This document shows positions 17,338 to 25,358 of a stretch of 64,000 nucleotides of DNA, piece by piece. Made by a program: the position numbers and the translations under genes. Under the pieces are notes generated by a model, which made no database searches, was not told the origin of the DNA, and worked only from the letters and a program-made list of their open reading frames with translations. Each line of letters opens with the position of its first letter. Positions within the stretch are counted from its first letter, which is position 1. Source of the stretch: Schaalia hyovaginalis (GTDB lineage: Bacteria; Actinomycetota; Actinomycetes; Actinomycetales; Actinomycetaceae); the NCBI RefSeq assembly GCF_014208035.1, contig NZ_JACHMK010000001.1, positions 1,612,001 through 1,676,000 on the forward strand, written 5' to 3'.

Positions 17338-17691
17338 TCAGTGGAAGGACTCGCCGCAGGCGCAGGTGTTCGACGCGTTCGGGTTGTCGATGGTGAAACC
17401 CTGACGCTCGATGGAATCCGCGAAGTCGATCGTGGCGCCGTTGAGGTAGGGCACGGACATGCGGTCGACCACGACGCCGACGCCGTCGAAGTCGCGAACG
17501 GCATCGCCGTCGAGCAGACGGTCGTCGAAGTAGAGCTGGTAGATCAGGCCCGAGCAGCCGCCGGGCTGCACCGCGATCCGCAGTCGGAGGTCGTCGCGCC
17601 CTTCCTGCTCGAGAAGGCTCTTCACCTTGGCCGCGGCGGCGTCCGTGAGGACGACCTCGTGAGCAGGTGCTTCGATGCCGGTGTCGGACAT
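17338..17691 (-). CDS. erpA: Iron-sulfur cluster insertion protein ErpA (HesB/IscA family)
   Basis: A-type carrier that delivers Fe-S clusters to apo-proteins, 117 residues. The three cluster-ligand cysteines are visible: GGCSGLIYQL and the C-terminal TCACGESFH. ATG 17691 gives the normal family length. The open frame continues upstream, but into non-conserved sequence. It is next to a glycerate kinase-like gene, as erpA (Rv2204c) is in Mycobacterium, and directly upstream of the FKBP gene. Confidence 0.93.
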   Translation of the reverse strand: MSDTGIEAPAHEVVLTDAAAAKVKSLLEQEGRDDLRLRIAVQPGGCSGLIYQLYFDDRLLDGDAVRDFDGVGVVVDRMSVPYLNGATIDFADSIERQGFTIDNPNASNTCACGESFH

Positions 17692-17810
17692 GATGCTCCA
17701 ATCGTGCGTACGGTGTTCGTATCGGTCCCACCCTACGTTCGCGATCCGCGCTCTGCCAGGCGGGGCGGGCCCGGACGGCCCAGTGGTGAGGGATCCCACC
17801 CCGTGCCGAT

Positions 17811-18800
17811 TCAGCGGGTCCAGGTCCTCGCGATCCTCGATCCGGCCTCTTCGAGATCGACGCGCCCCTCGGTGACGAACTGCCCGTGGAGGCCCCATTC
17901 GGCCCGCTCGTGGCCCGACAGCGAGGAGCTTTCACCGACTCCTACGACGGGGATGGCCGCCTGGGAGGCTGCGCGGGTGAGCGTGTCGAGCATCGCCTCG
18001 GCGAGCCTGGGCGAATGCAGATCGGGTTCGAGGACGAGGGCGAGGTCGCAGCCCTCGACGGCATCGGACAGCGGGGCCGACGCGGCGAGGAATGCCGCCG
18101 CGTCCACGATCCTCCCCCCGATCGCGGCGATCATGGCGCCCGCTCCCCCGCCGAGCCCCGAACCCGGCATCCGCCCCGGGGCCGCCGCCTCGGAGCTCGC
18201 GTCGAGGAGCGGCAGCGAGCGGCGCGGCGCCCTCGCGAGCAGGCGGGCGAGCACGAGGGACAGGTCCCGGTCCTGATGCGGCCGCGCCTCGAGATCGACG
18301 TCGACGGCGAGGACGGAATCCAGACCGAGGAGGGGGCGCGACGTCGATGCCGCACCGATGAGGTCCCGCTTCGCGAGCGCCCGTTCGCCCTCGGCGATCA
18401 GCTGCGCCACGGCCTCGAGGCGCTCGGCAAGGGGGAGGCCGTCCCGCGGGATCGGGCGTCCGGTGAAACCCGCGAGGAATCCGATGCCCGCATCCGGAGA
18501 GCGCACATTCGCGCCCTCGACGACGGGGGTGGCGCCCCCTTCGAGGATCTCACGCGCCCTCCGTCCGGCCCTGAGGGTCGAGGGCTCGTCGGGGGCGATC
18601 GACACCGTGCGGGCCCTCATCGCCTCGTCGGGCAGCGACTCCCCGAAGGCCGCCCCCGCTCCGAAGGGCAGGAGCGAAACCTCCCAGTCCGGTCGACGGG
18701 ACCCGAAGCCCCGCGCGACCGCCTCGAGCGCGGTGCGGCTCGAGGGCATCGGCGCCCGAGCGCCGACCCAGTGCCCCGCGATGAGGACGCGTCGGCTCAC
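17811..18800 (-). CDS. Glycerate kinase-like protein
   Basis: 329 residues related to the type I glycerate kinase family (Rv2205c type). The recognisable parts are the Gly-rich GSGLGGGAGAMIAAIGGR, the following DLALVLEPDLHSP that occupies the usual GEG motif position, and IPVVGVGE. The divergence at the GEG motif and a short N-terminal region make enzymatic activity uncertain. Starts at GTG overlapping the dipeptidase stop (GTGA). The erpA neighbour matches the mycobacterial arrangement. Confidence 0.7.
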   Translation of the reverse strand: MSRRVLIAGHWVGARAPMPSSRTALEAVARGFGSRRPDWEVSLLPFGAGAAFGESLPDEAMRARTVSIAPDEPSTLRAGRRAREILEGGATPVVEGANVRSPDAGIGFLAGFTGRPIPRDGLPLAERLEAVAQLIAEGERALAKRDLIGAASTSRPLLGLDSVLAVDVDLEARPHQDRDLSLVLARLLARAPRRSLPLLDASSEAAAPGRMPGSGLGGGAGAMIAAIGGRIVDAAAFLAASAPLSDAVEGCDLALVLEPDLHSPRLAEAMLDTLTRAASQAAIPVVGVGESSSLSGHERAEWGLHGQFVTEGRVDLEEAGSRIARTWTR

Positions 18801-20173
18801 AGGCGCGGCAGACGGGTCAGGAGCAGCGCCTCAGCGAGGATCGCGCAGCGCAGATCGGAGATCGACTGCGACTCCTGCTCCGAGTGGGCGTTCGTCATCG
18901 GATCCTCGACCCCCGTGACGACGACCTGCGCCTCGGGGAAGAGGCGCTGGAAGTCGGAGATGAAGGGGATGGACCCTCCGACCCCGATGTTGACCGAGGG
19001 GTGCCCCCAGGCCTCGGTGAGGACCTCGTGGAGCAGGCGCGTGACGGGCGATCCGAGGTCGGCCTGGTATCCCGGTCCGAACTCGTTGGGGGTCACCTCG
19101 ACGCGCGCGCCGAAGGGCGCGTGCGACTCGAGGTGCTCGATGAGGCGATCCATGGCATCGCGGGGATCGACGCCGGGGACGACGCGCATCGAGAGCTTGA
19201 AGCGCGTGTGCGGGGCGATCGTGTTCGAGGCGTCGGCGACCGGGCGCGCATCGAAGCCGATGACGGAGATCGAGGGCTTCGTCCAGGTCCGGGCCGCCAG
19301 GTCGCCCGTGCCCGCGAGGCGCACGCCCTCGAGGATCCCCGCGGCCTCGCGGTACTCCGCCTCCGGCCAGTCGACGTCGGCGGCGTCACGACCTCCCAGG
19401 CCCGCGACCGCGATGTCCCCGGCCTCGTCGTACAGGGAGGCGATGAGCATCGAGGCGAGGGTCACCGAATCCAGCATCGGCCCTCCGAACATCCCCGAGT
19501 GCACCGCGTGGTCCGACACGGTCACGTCGACGGTCGCCACGGCGTTGCCGCGCAGGCTCGCGGTGACGGCCGGCTCGCCGACCTTCCAGTTGTCGGAGTC
19601 GGCGACGACGATGACGTCCGCGCTGAGCTTCTCCTTGTAGGTCTGGAGGAAGTTCGTGAACGAGGGCGATCCGATCTCCTCCTCGCCCTCGATGTAGACG
19701 ATGACGTTCACGGGCAGATCCGCGCCGAGGGCGCGCAGCGCCCCGAGGTGGACGATGACGCCCGCACCGTCATCCGACGCGCCGCGCCCGTACATGCGAT
19801 CGCCCTCGATGCGCGCGACGAAGGGGTCGGAGGTCCAGCGGGAGAGGTCCCCGGTCGGCTGGACATCGTGGTGGGCGTAGAGCAGGACCGTCGGGGCGCC
19901 CTCGATCCGCTGCGACCTGGCGACGATGGCCGGCTTGCCGGCGACGCCCTCGGGGGTGTCGACCGACAGGACCTCGGCTTCGAGGCCGATGGCGGCGAAG
20001 CGGTCGCGGATGTGGATCGCCGAGCGCTCGAGATCGTCGGCGTGAGCCGGATCGGAGGACACCGAGGGGATCGCGACGATCGCGGCGAGTTCATCGAGCA
20101 GGGAGTCGAAGGCCGCATCGACGCGGGAGGCGATTTCTGATGACGGCAGGACGGAGTCGTGATTTTCAGTCAT
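18797..20173 (-). CDS. M20 family dipeptidase / metallopeptidase
   Basis: Zinc-dependent cytosolic peptidase of the M20 family, 458 residues. Metal ligands and catalytic residues are visible: LLYAHHDVQPTG (first His and Asp), YGRGASDDGAGV (bridging Asp), IEGEEEIGS (catalytic Glu and ligand Glu), DSDNW (Asp) and the late His in MTNAHSEQE. The lid domain lies between. ATG 20173 starts MTENHDS; an earlier in-frame start (20194) adds seven unlikely residues. The stop overlaps the glycerate kinase-like start, suggesting coupled translation. Confidence 0.92.
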   Translation of the reverse strand: MTENHDSVLPSSEIASRVDAAFDSLLDELAAIVAIPSVSSDPAHADDLERSAIHIRDRFAAIGLEAEVLSVDTPEGVAGKPAIVARSQRIEGAPTVLLYAHHDVQPTGDLSRWTSDPFVARIEGDRMYGRGASDDGAGVIVHLGALRALGADLPVNVIVYIEGEEEIGSPSFTNFLQTYKEKLSADVIVVADSDNWKVGEPAVTASLRGNAVATVDVTVSDHAVHSGMFGGPMLDSVTLASMLIASLYDEAGDIAVAGLGGRDAADVDWPEAEYREAAGILEGVRLAGTGDLAARTWTKPSISVIGFDARPVADASNTIAPHTRFKLSMRVVPGVDPRDAMDRLIEHLESHAPFGARVEVTPNEFGPGYQADLGSPVTRLLHEVLTEAWGHPSVNIGVGGSIPFISDFQRLFPEAQVVVTGVEDPMTNAHSEQESQSISDLRCAILAEALLLTRLPRL

Positions 20174-20265
20174 GCGGCCAGAGTAGTGGAGCACGTCAAC
20201 CGGCGCGCCCCCGATCGACTAGCCTGAGGGGGTTCACAGTCACAGAAGGCACGAGGAGACTCCAG

Positions 20266-20856
20266 GTGTCCGATTCTCACAACGCCCGCGACGACCGCAC
20301 GGGCAAGGGCCGTCCGACCCCGAAGCGCAAGGAGGCGCAGGCGCGGAACGCGCGCCCGCTCGTCCCCGCAGATCGTAAAGAGGCGAAGAGGCTGGCCCGC
20401 CAGAAGCGGGATGAGGCCTTCGCCCGCGAGCGGATGGCACTGGAGACCGGTGATGAGCGCTACCTCCCGTTGAGGGACAAGGGCAGGATCCGCCGCTTCG
20501 TGCGCGATTGGGTGGACGCCCGCTGGTCCCTCTCGGAGTTCCTCCTGCCCCTCATGGTCCTCTTCCTCGTGGCGATGATGGCCTCCTCCTTCGTGAAGTC
20601 CCTTCAGACCGAGTTCGGCGCGCACATCATGGTGGGATTCACGATCGGCCTGTACTCCCTGTTCGCCGTGTCGATCATCGAGGGCGTGATCGTCTGGCAG
20701 CGCCTGAAGAAGCGGATCGCCCTGCGCTTCCCGAACGATTCGATCCCGAAGGGGACCTGGTACTACACCTACTCGCGCATGATCATGGCGCGCCGCTGGC
20801 GCTCTCCGCGCCCCCTGGTCGCTCGGGGCGAGTTCCCCGAGGTCGCCGCGAAGTAG
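20266..20856 (+). CDS. DUF3043-type membrane protein
   Basis: A 196-residue protein with a basic N-terminal third (GRPTPKRKEAQARNARPLVP, DRKEAKRLARQKR) and two membrane segments (LLPLMVLFLVAMMASSF and VGFTIGLYSLFAVSIIEGVI). It also has the pattern KGTWYYTYSRMIMARRWR near the C-terminus. This matches my recollection of the DUF3043 family, which is widespread in actinobacteria next to erpA and glycerate kinase-like genes. Function unknown. Starts at GTG 20266 with GAGGAG 7 bases upstream. Divergent from the dipeptidase gene. Confidence 0.8.
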   Translation: MSDSHNARDDRTGKGRPTPKRKEAQARNARPLVPADRKEAKRLARQKRDEAFARERMALETGDERYLPLRDKGRIRRFVRDWVDARWSLSEFLLPLMVLFLVAMMASSFVKSLQTEFGAHIMVGFTIGLYSLFAVSIIEGVIVWQRLKKRIALRFPNDSIPKGTWYYTYSRMIMARRWRSPRPLVARGEFPEVAAK

Positions 20857-20919
20857 CCGCCGCGCAACCCCGTTCCGCTCCTCCCCAGGACCCGGTCAGG
20901 AGCGCTTGTCCACAGTTCA

Positions 20920-20939
20920 CGGCGCCCGGGCGGGCGCCG
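20920..20939 (+). terminator. Hairpin after the DUF3043 gene
   Basis: Short GC stem CGGCGCCCG / CGGGCGCCG with a 2-base loop, 63 bases past the stop. A plausible terminator, directly followed by a second, larger inverted repeat. Confidence 0.5.
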
Positions 20940-20947
20940 CGGGCCCC

Positions 20948-20987
20948 AAGGTGGTCTCCTCTTCCCATAGGGAGAGGAGACCACCTT
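20948..20987 (+). promoter_or_regulatory. Perfect inverted repeat that buries the ribosome binding site of the next gene
   Basis: Arms AAGGTGGTCTCCTCT (20948-20962) and AGAGGAGACCACCTT (20973-20987) are perfectly complementary, and two further G-C pairs and a G-U pair extend the stem toward a CATA loop. The right arm contains the AGGAGA ribosome site and the first two bases of the TTG start of the following gene. In RNA the site would be sealed. It could act as a translational switch, as a terminator of the upstream unit, or, in DNA, as an operator for a dimeric repressor. Confidence 0.6.
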
Positions 20988-21486
20988 GTCAGTCGATCTG
21001 AGCGCATCGAATCCGTGCCTGTACGCCCCCTCCGGTTGGACCGATTCCTCGGGGGCCGCGGCGATCCTCGAGCCGTTCCTCGTGCACCCGCGGCCCTTCG
21101 CGGACTTCGCCCGCTTCGAGGGGCTGGGGGCGGCGCAGGCAGAGCGGCTCCTCGAGCTCCTTCCCGAGCAGAACCTCGCCGATCGTCAGAACAACGGTCC
21201 GCGGGTCGATGAACTCCTCCGTGCGGCGATGGCGCACGAGGGCCTCGTCCTCTCGGGCTACCTCGTGTCGGCCCCGCGCTGGGACGAGCGGATCAGCATC
21301 GACGGCCTCTTCGTCCCGGCCTTGCCCGGACTCGCAGCCCCGGATCCTCTCAATCCGCGCGAATTCGATCGCTGGGGCGAACTCGGAACGGCCCTCGGCC
21401 TCGATTCGGCGCGAAGCGGGCCCGATGAGTTGAGGGCCCTGCGCTGCGCCTCCGGGTCCTTGGGCTGGTGGCTCTGGTGGGACTGA
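20986..21486 (+). CDS. Hypothetical protein, 166 residues
   Basis: I do not recognise this protein. It is cytosolic in character, with no signal peptide or membrane segment. It is acidic, with a helical middle (AQAERLLELLPEQNLADR) and an odd Trp-rich C-terminus (GSLGWWLWWD). The most likely start is TTG 20986, five bases after AGGAGA. The start lies in a perfect inverted repeat. The gene is 18 bases upstream of pyrD and may be co-transcribed with it. Confidence 0.7.
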   Translation: MSVDLSASNPCLYAPSGWTDSSGAAAILEPFLVHPRPFADFARFEGLGAAQAERLLELLPEQNLADRQNNGPRVDELLRAAMAHEGLVLSGYLVSAPRWDERISIDGLFVPALPGLAAPDPLNPREFDRWGELGTALGLDSARSGPDELRALRCASGSLGWWLWWD

Positions 21487-21504
21487 GGCGCATAGAATCG
21501 GGGC

Positions 21505-22560
21505 ATGATCCGTGCAGCGTATTCATGGTTGTTCCGCACCCTCATCCACCGGACGGATCCCGAGTGGGCGCATCACGCGGGCATCCGCGCGATCGGGCTC
21601 GCGGGCGACTGCGCTCTGACCCGGCGGCTCATGCGGGCCACGATCGGCCACCTCGACGCCCCCGACGTGGCGAGCATGCCGCGCAAGCGCAAGGTCTACA
21701 TCGGCGAGCGGCTCGTGCCCGGGCGCCTGGGGCTCGCCGCCGGCATGGATAAGGACGCGCGCGCGATTCTGGGCCTGACGGCCATGGGATTCGGCTTCGT
21801 CGAAGTCGGGACGATCACGCCGAAGCCGCAGCCGGGCAACGACGCTCCGCGCCTCTGGCGGCTCATGGACTCCCGCGGCCTGCGCAACCGGATGGGCTTC
21901 AACAACGAGGGCGCCGATGCGGCGGCGCAGCGCCTGCGCGATCTCAGGTCGACGCGCGACGGACGGGCCGCGATCGTCGGGGTCAACATCGGGAAGAACA
22001 AGACCACCCCGGAGGAGCGCGCCGCCGGGGACTACGAGTACTGCGCGACCCTCCTAGCCCCTTGGGCGGACTTCGTCGTCGTCAACGTCTCCTCGCCCAA
22101 CACCCCCGGGCTCAGGGACCTGCAATCCGTCGAGCATCTGCGCCCCATCCTCCTCGCCGCCCAGAGGGGCTGCCGCTCCTCGAATCGGGATGCGCCCCTC
22201 TTCGTGAAGATCGCGCCGGATTTGGCGGACGCGCAGATCCTCGAGATCGTCGCCCTCGTCAAGGAGCTCGGCCTGGCGGGCGTCGTCGCGACCAACACGA
22301 CGATCGCTCACGATCTCGGCGACGGCGGAGTCTCGGGAGCCCCCCTTCGCGAGCGCGCCCTCGAAGTCGTGCGCCTCGTCGCCGAGCACCTCGATGACGA
22401 GCAGGTGCTCATCGGAACCGGCGGTGTTTTCAGCGCCGACGACGCGCGCGCGATGCTCGCCGCTGGAGCGGACCTCGTCGAGGCCTTCACCGCCTTCGTC
22501 TTCGAGGGCCCCTCATGGCCCGGCGAAGTCAATCGGGAACTCGCGAGGGGCCGTGCGTGA
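21505..22560 (+). CDS. pyrD: Dihydroorotate dehydrogenase, quinone-dependent (class 2)
   Basis: Membrane-associated flavoenzyme that oxidises dihydroorotate to orotate with quinone (pyrimidine synthesis). The 351-residue protein has the class 2 N-terminal helical extension (SWLFRTLIHRTDPEWAHH), AAGMDKDA, GFVEVGTITPKPQPGN, the NRMGFNNEGADA loop, VVNVSSPNTPGLRDLQ with the catalytic Ser, FVKIAPDL and IGTGGVFSADDA. The stop overlaps the next gene start (GTGA). Confidence 0.96.
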   Translation: MIRAAYSWLFRTLIHRTDPEWAHHAGIRAIGLAGDCALTRRLMRATIGHLDAPDVASMPRKRKVYIGERLVPGRLGLAAGMDKDARAILGLTAMGFGFVEVGTITPKPQPGNDAPRLWRLMDSRGLRNRMGFNNEGADAAAQRLRDLRSTRDGRAAIVGVNIGKNKTTPEERAAGDYEYCATLLAPWADFVVVNVSSPNTPGLRDLQSVEHLRPILLAAQRGCRSSNRDAPLFVKIAPDLADAQILEIVALVKELGLAGVVATNTTIAHDLGDGGVSGAPLRERALEVVRLVAEHLDDEQVLIGTGGVFSADDARAMLAAGADLVEAFTAFVFEGPSWPGEVNRELARGRA

Positions 22561-23432
22561 TCATCCCCCTGGACTCCCCCGATCTTTCCGCCGACCCGAG
22601 GCTCGCTGATTACACCCGCCTCAAGGATGTCCAACTGCGTTCGAAGCTCGAGCCCGAACGCGGCCTCTACATGGCCGAATCGACCAATGTCATCCTCCGC
22701 GCCCTCCAGATCGGTCATCGGCCCCGCTCCTTCCTCATGGCGCCCCGGTGGCTCGACGATCTCGCGCCGCTCATCGAGGAGGCGACGGGGGCGCCGGACG
22801 GCGGCGACGTCCCCATCTTCATGGCGCAGGAGTCCCTCTTGGAGGAGATCACCGGCTTCCACCTCCACCGGGGCGCCCTCGCCGCGATGCAGCGCCCGGA
22901 ACTCCCACCGCTCGCCGAACTCCTCGCGAACGCCCGCGAGGGCCGACCCGCGCGCAGGGTCGTGATCCTCGAGGACCTGGTCGATCACACGAATGTCGGA
23001 GCGGCGTTCCGCTCGGCCGCGGCGCTGGGCGTCGACGCCGTGCTCGTCACGCCCTCGTGCGCCGATCCCCTGTACAGGCGCTCGGTCCGGGTGTCGATGG
23101 GGACGGTCTTCCAGGTGCCGTGGACGCGGATCGAGCGTTGGCCCGCGATGGACGAACTGCACGCGGCGGGATTCACCGTCGCCTCGCTCGCCCTGTCCGA
23201 CGACTCCGTCCCCCTCGACGAGTTCGTCGCTCTTCCCTGCGTGACCGCACCCGATGCGCGCCTGGCCCTGGTGATGGGCACCGAGGGCGACGGCCTCAAG
23301 AAGCGGACGATCTCGAACTCCGATGTCGTCGTGAGGATCCCGATGTCCGGGGGCGTGGATTCGCTCAACGTCGCCGCGGCCTCGGCCGTCGTCTTCTGGG
23401 CGACCCGGCGCCTCGGGGGAGAGCCCCGCTAA
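22557..23432 (+). CDS. SpoU/TrmH family RNA 2'-O-methyltransferase
   Basis: SPOUT-class methyltransferase acting on rRNA or tRNA, 291 residues. An N-terminal RNA-binding part (DVQLRSKLEPERGLYMAES) is followed by the knotted catalytic domain: LEDLVDHTNVGAAFRSAAAL (motif 1), ALVMGTEGDGLKK (motif 2) and RIPMSGGVDSLNVAAASAVV (motif 3). Start GTG 22557 overlaps the pyrD stop, so it is likely coupled. The exact RNA target is not predictable. Confidence 0.92.
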   Translation: MIIPLDSPDLSADPRLADYTRLKDVQLRSKLEPERGLYMAESTNVILRALQIGHRPRSFLMAPRWLDDLAPLIEEATGAPDGGDVPIFMAQESLLEEITGFHLHRGALAAMQRPELPPLAELLANAREGRPARRVVILEDLVDHTNVGAAFRSAAALGVDAVLVTPSCADPLYRRSVRVSMGTVFQVPWTRIERWPAMDELHAAGFTVASLALSDDSVPLDEFVALPCVTAPDARLALVMGTEGDGLKKRTISNSDVVVRIPMSGGVDSLNVAAASAVVFWATRRLGGEPR

Positions 23433-23451
23433 AGCCGGCGCCGTAAGGCGC

Positions 23452-23485
23452 AAGGGCGGTCGGAAGAAGACTTCCGACCGCCCTT
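23452..23485. terminator. Strong bidirectional terminator
   Basis: Perfect 15-bp stem AAGGGCGGTCGGAAG / CTTCCGACCGCCCTT with an AAGA loop, between the convergent methyltransferase and metS genes. Confidence 0.85.
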
Positions 23486-23501
23486 CGTCATGATCCGGGA
23501 C

Positions 23502-23648
23502 CTATTCGTCGTTCCCGAGGCTGCGATCCAGCTCGGCGTCGTCGATCTGTGGATCGGGCAGGACCCTGAGCAGGACGACCGACGCGACGAGACCGCCCCA
23601 GACGAGAAGGATCGTGAGAAGCATCATGAAGATCGCGGTGGCGTTCAT
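23502..23648 (-). CDS. metS: Methionine/alanine importer small subunit MetS
   Basis: A 48-residue protein read by hand. It has one membrane helix (IFMMLLTILLVWGGLVASVV) followed by a short acidic tail (RVLPDPQIDDAELDRSLGND). This is the layout of MetS, the small subunit of the NSS-type MetPS importer of Corynebacterium. Its ATG 23648 overlaps the metP stop as ATGA, with AAGGAG 7 bases upstream. Size, topology and position together make the call strong despite the length. Confidence 0.88.
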   Translation of the reverse strand: MNATAIFMMLLTILLVWGGLVASVVLLRVLPDPQIDDAELDRSLGNDE

Positions 23649-25270
23649 TCCTCCACTCCTTCCCTGAGCTCGGTGGGATTCGACTCGACGGGGACCGCGG
23701 CCCCGGGCGCGTCGGGCGCGTCATCCTCAGCGAGGAGCTCGGTGACGGTCTGGGCCGAGACGCCGTAATGCCTCCACGGCAGCAGCGTCAAGATGGCGGC
23801 GACGAGGAGCGCGAAGGCCACGGAGCCCCACCCGAAGATATTGACGAAGGACTGCGCGTAACCGCCGTAGCCCTCCTGCACGTACCCCACGATCGCGGAG
23901 AAGAGCATGAAGATGAGGACCGCCGGGACGACGAGTCCGACAAGCCCGTCCCACGCCCTGGGGACCTTGACCGTCGAGACGAGGTTGAGGTGGGCGCGCA
24001 GGCCCTTGAGCCTCGGGCTGAAGGCGGCTGCGAGCAGGGCCATCGCGACGGCGCCGGACACGACGCCGATGTTGTTAATGAAGTTATCGACGATGTCGAG
24101 GTTGTTGAGGCCCGACTTCGTGCCGAAGAGGGCGAGGGAGACGATCGCCGCGGGGATGCCGAAGGCGAGGGCCGCGCTCACCGGGGTGAAGCCGAACTTG
24201 TCCTGAAGGCCGCCGGAAACGACTTGGAGCAGCGAGAGCAGCGAGGTGATGCCCGCGAGGACGAGGGAGGCGAAGAAGAGGACGCCGAAGAGCGAGCCCC
24301 CCGGCATCATCGAGACGATCTGGGGGAAAGTCACGAAGGAGAGGATCGGACCGGTCAGGCCCTCGAGCTCACCGACCGCGACCCCCTGGCCATGCGCCAT
24401 GAAGCCCAGGGCCGAGAACACGCCGATGCCCGCGAGGATCTCGAAGGAGGAGTTCGCGAAGCCGGCGACCAGGGCCGTGCCCGTGAGGTTGGTCTTCGGC
24501 TTGAGGTAGGACGCGTAGGTGAGCATGATGCCGAATCCGACCGACAGGGAGTAGAAGACCTGCGAGAAGGCGGCGAGCCAGACGTGCGGGTCCGAAAGGG
24601 AGTCCCACTGAGGCGTGAAGAAGGCGTTGAGGCCTTCAACGGCGCCTTCGAGGAAGAGGGCGCGGACGACCATCACGACGAAGAGGACGACGAGGAGCGG
24701 CAGGAAGATCTTGTTCGCCGCTTCGACGCCCTTGGACAGGCCCCGGCCGAGGATGAGGAGCACGAAGACCCACACGAGGGCGAGCGGGATCGCCACCGCG
24801 GCGACCGGAGTCCACGAGAACTCGTCGCCGCCGACGACCTGGAGGAAGTCCCCCGTGAAGAAGCCGAGCGCATCATCGCCCCAGGACTGGTTCACCGAGT
24901 AGATCGTGTACTGGGCCGACCATGCGATGACGGCCGCGTAGTAGACGAGGATGACGAAGCAGACCAGGACCTGGAACCATCCGATGAATTCGCCCCCGGC
25001 CCGGATGCGGCGCAACGCCCACGGCGGGGAACCGCGGAACTTGTGGCCGAGGGAGTAGTCGAGCCACAGCATCGGGATGCCGACGAAGATGAGGGCGACG
25101 AGGTACGGGATGAGGAAGGCGCCGCCGCCGTTCGAATAGGCGACGCCCGGGAAACGCCAGATGTTCCCCAGACCGATCGCGGAGCCGATGGCCGCGAGGA
25201 GGAAGCCGGTCTGACCGGTCCAGGTGTCCTGGCGCTTCGGCTGTCGGACCGCTGCTGATGATGTTGACAT
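23645..25270 (-). CDS. metP: Sodium-dependent amino acid importer, NSS family (MetP)
   Basis: 541-residue neurotransmitter:sodium symporter-type importer with about 12 membrane helices. TM1 has the unwound substrate/sodium motif IGSAIGLGNIWRFP and the following NGGGAFLIPY. Later helices include PILSFVTFPQIV and LQDKFGF. Together with the overlapping small subunit gene metS, it matches the MetPS system that takes up methionine and alanine in corynebacteria. The C-terminus is acidic. No riboswitch-like structure was seen in the 88 bases before the start. Confidence 0.92.
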   Translation of the reverse strand: MSTSSAAVRQPKRQDTWTGQTGFLLAAIGSAIGLGNIWRFPGVAYSNGGGAFLIPYLVALIFVGIPMLWLDYSLGHKFRGSPPWALRRIRAGGEFIGWFQVLVCFVILVYYAAVIAWSAQYTIYSVNQSWGDDALGFFTGDFLQVVGGDEFSWTPVAAVAIPLALVWVFVLLILGRGLSKGVEAANKIFLPLLVVLFVVMVVRALFLEGAVEGLNAFFTPQWDSLSDPHVWLAAFSQVFYSLSVGFGIMLTYASYLKPKTNLTGTALVAGFANSSFEILAGIGVFSALGFMAHGQGVAVGELEGLTGPILSFVTFPQIVSMMPGGSLFGVLFFASLVLAGITSLLSLLQVVSGGLQDKFGFTPVSAALAFGIPAAIVSLALFGTKSGLNNLDIVDNFINNIGVVSGAVAMALLAAAFSPRLKGLRAHLNLVSTVKVPRAWDGLVGLVVPAVLIFMLFSAIVGYVQEGYGGYAQSFVNIFGWGSVAFALLVAAILTLLPWRHYGVSAQTVTELLAEDDAPDAPGAAVPVESNPTELREGVEE

Positions 25271-25328
25271 GGATTCTCCTTCACAGGATTTCCCCGCCAG
25301 GCTAGGCGCTTCGCGCCCGCCCCAGGAA

Positions 25329-25351
25329 GGGCGTCCATTTCTCAGACGCCC
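25329..25351 (-). terminator. Short hairpin between the AEC permease gene and metP
   Basis: A 7-bp stem GGGCGTC / GACGCCC with a 9-base loop, just past the stop of the upstream permease gene. Weak, so partial read-through into metP is possible. Confidence 0.35.
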
Positions 25352-25358
25352 GGCGCGA

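Noticed and set aside
25271..25358. Riboswitch ahead of metP
   Set aside because: Only 88 bases are available, containing a small hairpin and no recognisable SAM or other aptamer pattern.
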